A stretch of 64,000 bases of DNA, from NCBI GenBank assembly GCA_033557465.1, contig CM066033.1:17423080-17487079 (forward strand), in the 5' to 3' direction. A program made the position numbers and the translations under genes. Source of the DNA: Ichthyophis bannanicus (Eukaryota; Chordata; Amphibia; Gymnophiona; Ichthyophiidae). Shown here one piece after another: positions 63,792 through 64,000 of the stretch (the stretch's first letter is position 1; each line of letters begins with the position of its first letter). The notes under the pieces were generated by a model that ran no database searches, was not told the origin of the DNA, and saw only the letters and a program-made list of their open reading frames with translations.

Positions 63792-64000
63792 ATGGAAAGG
63801 CCAGTCACTACCCTTAAGAAATGTTTAAGCTGTGGCGGTACACTTAAGTTTCACACTCCTTTTTGGTGTCTGCCTTGTTTAGGTCCTGACCATTGTCCTA
63901 AAGTCTGTTTTTCTTGTAGGAATTTAACCAGAAGAGATCTTCAGCACCGAGTACAACTCGGTACCGGGTCTACATCTACCATGAGGTCACCGGGCAGAAT
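63792..64000 (+). CDS. DIRS-type gag-like ORF1, N-terminus, cut by the window edge
   Basis: The ATG at 63792 (TTATGG) is followed by 69 open codons to the edge. A Cys/His-rich module is visible: CLSCGGTLKFH, CLPCLGPDHC and CFSCRN, i.e. CX2C...H...CX2C...H...CX2C, a likely zinc-binding fold at the start of DIRS gag proteins. It resembles the paired cysteines of DIRS-A gag in position but is longer, so this is a different DIRS family. The rest lies outside the window. Confidence 0.65.
   Translation, partial: MERPVTTLKKCLSCGGTLKFHTPFWCLPCLGPDHCPKVCFSCRNLTRRDLQHRVQLGTGSTSTMRSPGR

Noticed and set aside
1..64000. CRISPR arrays, tRNA or rRNA genes, bacterial operons
   Set aside because: No regularly spaced repeats, no cloverleaf or rRNA-like stretch, and all coding content is of vertebrate transposon or exon type.

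Overview
This window is vertebrate nuclear DNA made almost entirely of nested transposable elements, with a thin trace of a host gene. The element mix is L2, CR1, RTE, L1, DIRS-type tyrosine-recombinase retrotransposons, a hAT transposon and a gammaretrovirus-like endogenous retrovirus. Two exons look like the linker exons of a KRAB-type zinc-finger gene. Together these point to an amphibian, most likely a caecilian. The species call is inference from family content, not a database match.

Layout. 1-1993 (-): 5' part of a young RTE LINE running off the left edge. 1994-5665 (-): broken endogenous retrovirus (gag, pro, RT-RNase H, start of integrase) cut by that RTE. 5666-20960: an old minus-strand L2 split by L2 copy A (6480-9917), L2 copy B (17555-20460) and an LTR-like element, E1 (10789-17529). 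E1 is itself split by a full-length L1 (11451-16885). 22226-29756 (+): a nearly complete DIRS element (DIRS-A) with inverted termini and an internal complementary region, carrying LTR-like element E2. 30189-30317 and 38648-38755: two host exons, with a decayed DIRS element (DIRS-C) carrying E3 in the intron between them. 38902-44358: a hAT transposon with 8-bp target duplications, split by a CR1. 44367-45745: L2 fragment. 45804-48712: second, decayed RTE. 48713-63140: one CR1 copy (CR1-B) split into five pieces by DIRS-B (holding an L2 and a CR1 fragment), a deleted L1, an L2 (holding E4) and a GC-rich palindromic insertion. 63145-64000: start of a fourth, different DIRS element.

Main discovery candidate. 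Four insertions (E1-E4, about 1.3-1.55 kb each) share termini of the TGTNR...YNACA type (one end base mutated in E3), perfect 4-bp target duplications and a poly(A) signal 100-180 bp before the 3' end. Each carries an ORF with a charged body and a C-terminal Met-Asp-Cys motif. They have no direct repeats or internal retroviral region, so each looks like a solo LTR, or a Ginger-like DNA element, that encodes a protein. E1's frame stays open for 269 codons when the L1 and one copy of its target duplication are ignored. I recognise no family for these proteins.

The window also gives a relative chronology, because each insertion is bracketed by target duplications or by a readable host frame. Almost all coding regions are dead. 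The exceptions closest to intact are L1-A (one homopolymer slip), the L2-B pol (5'-truncated but open), the RTE at the left edge (open to the edge), the E2 ORF and the DIRS-A gag and recombinase ORFs.
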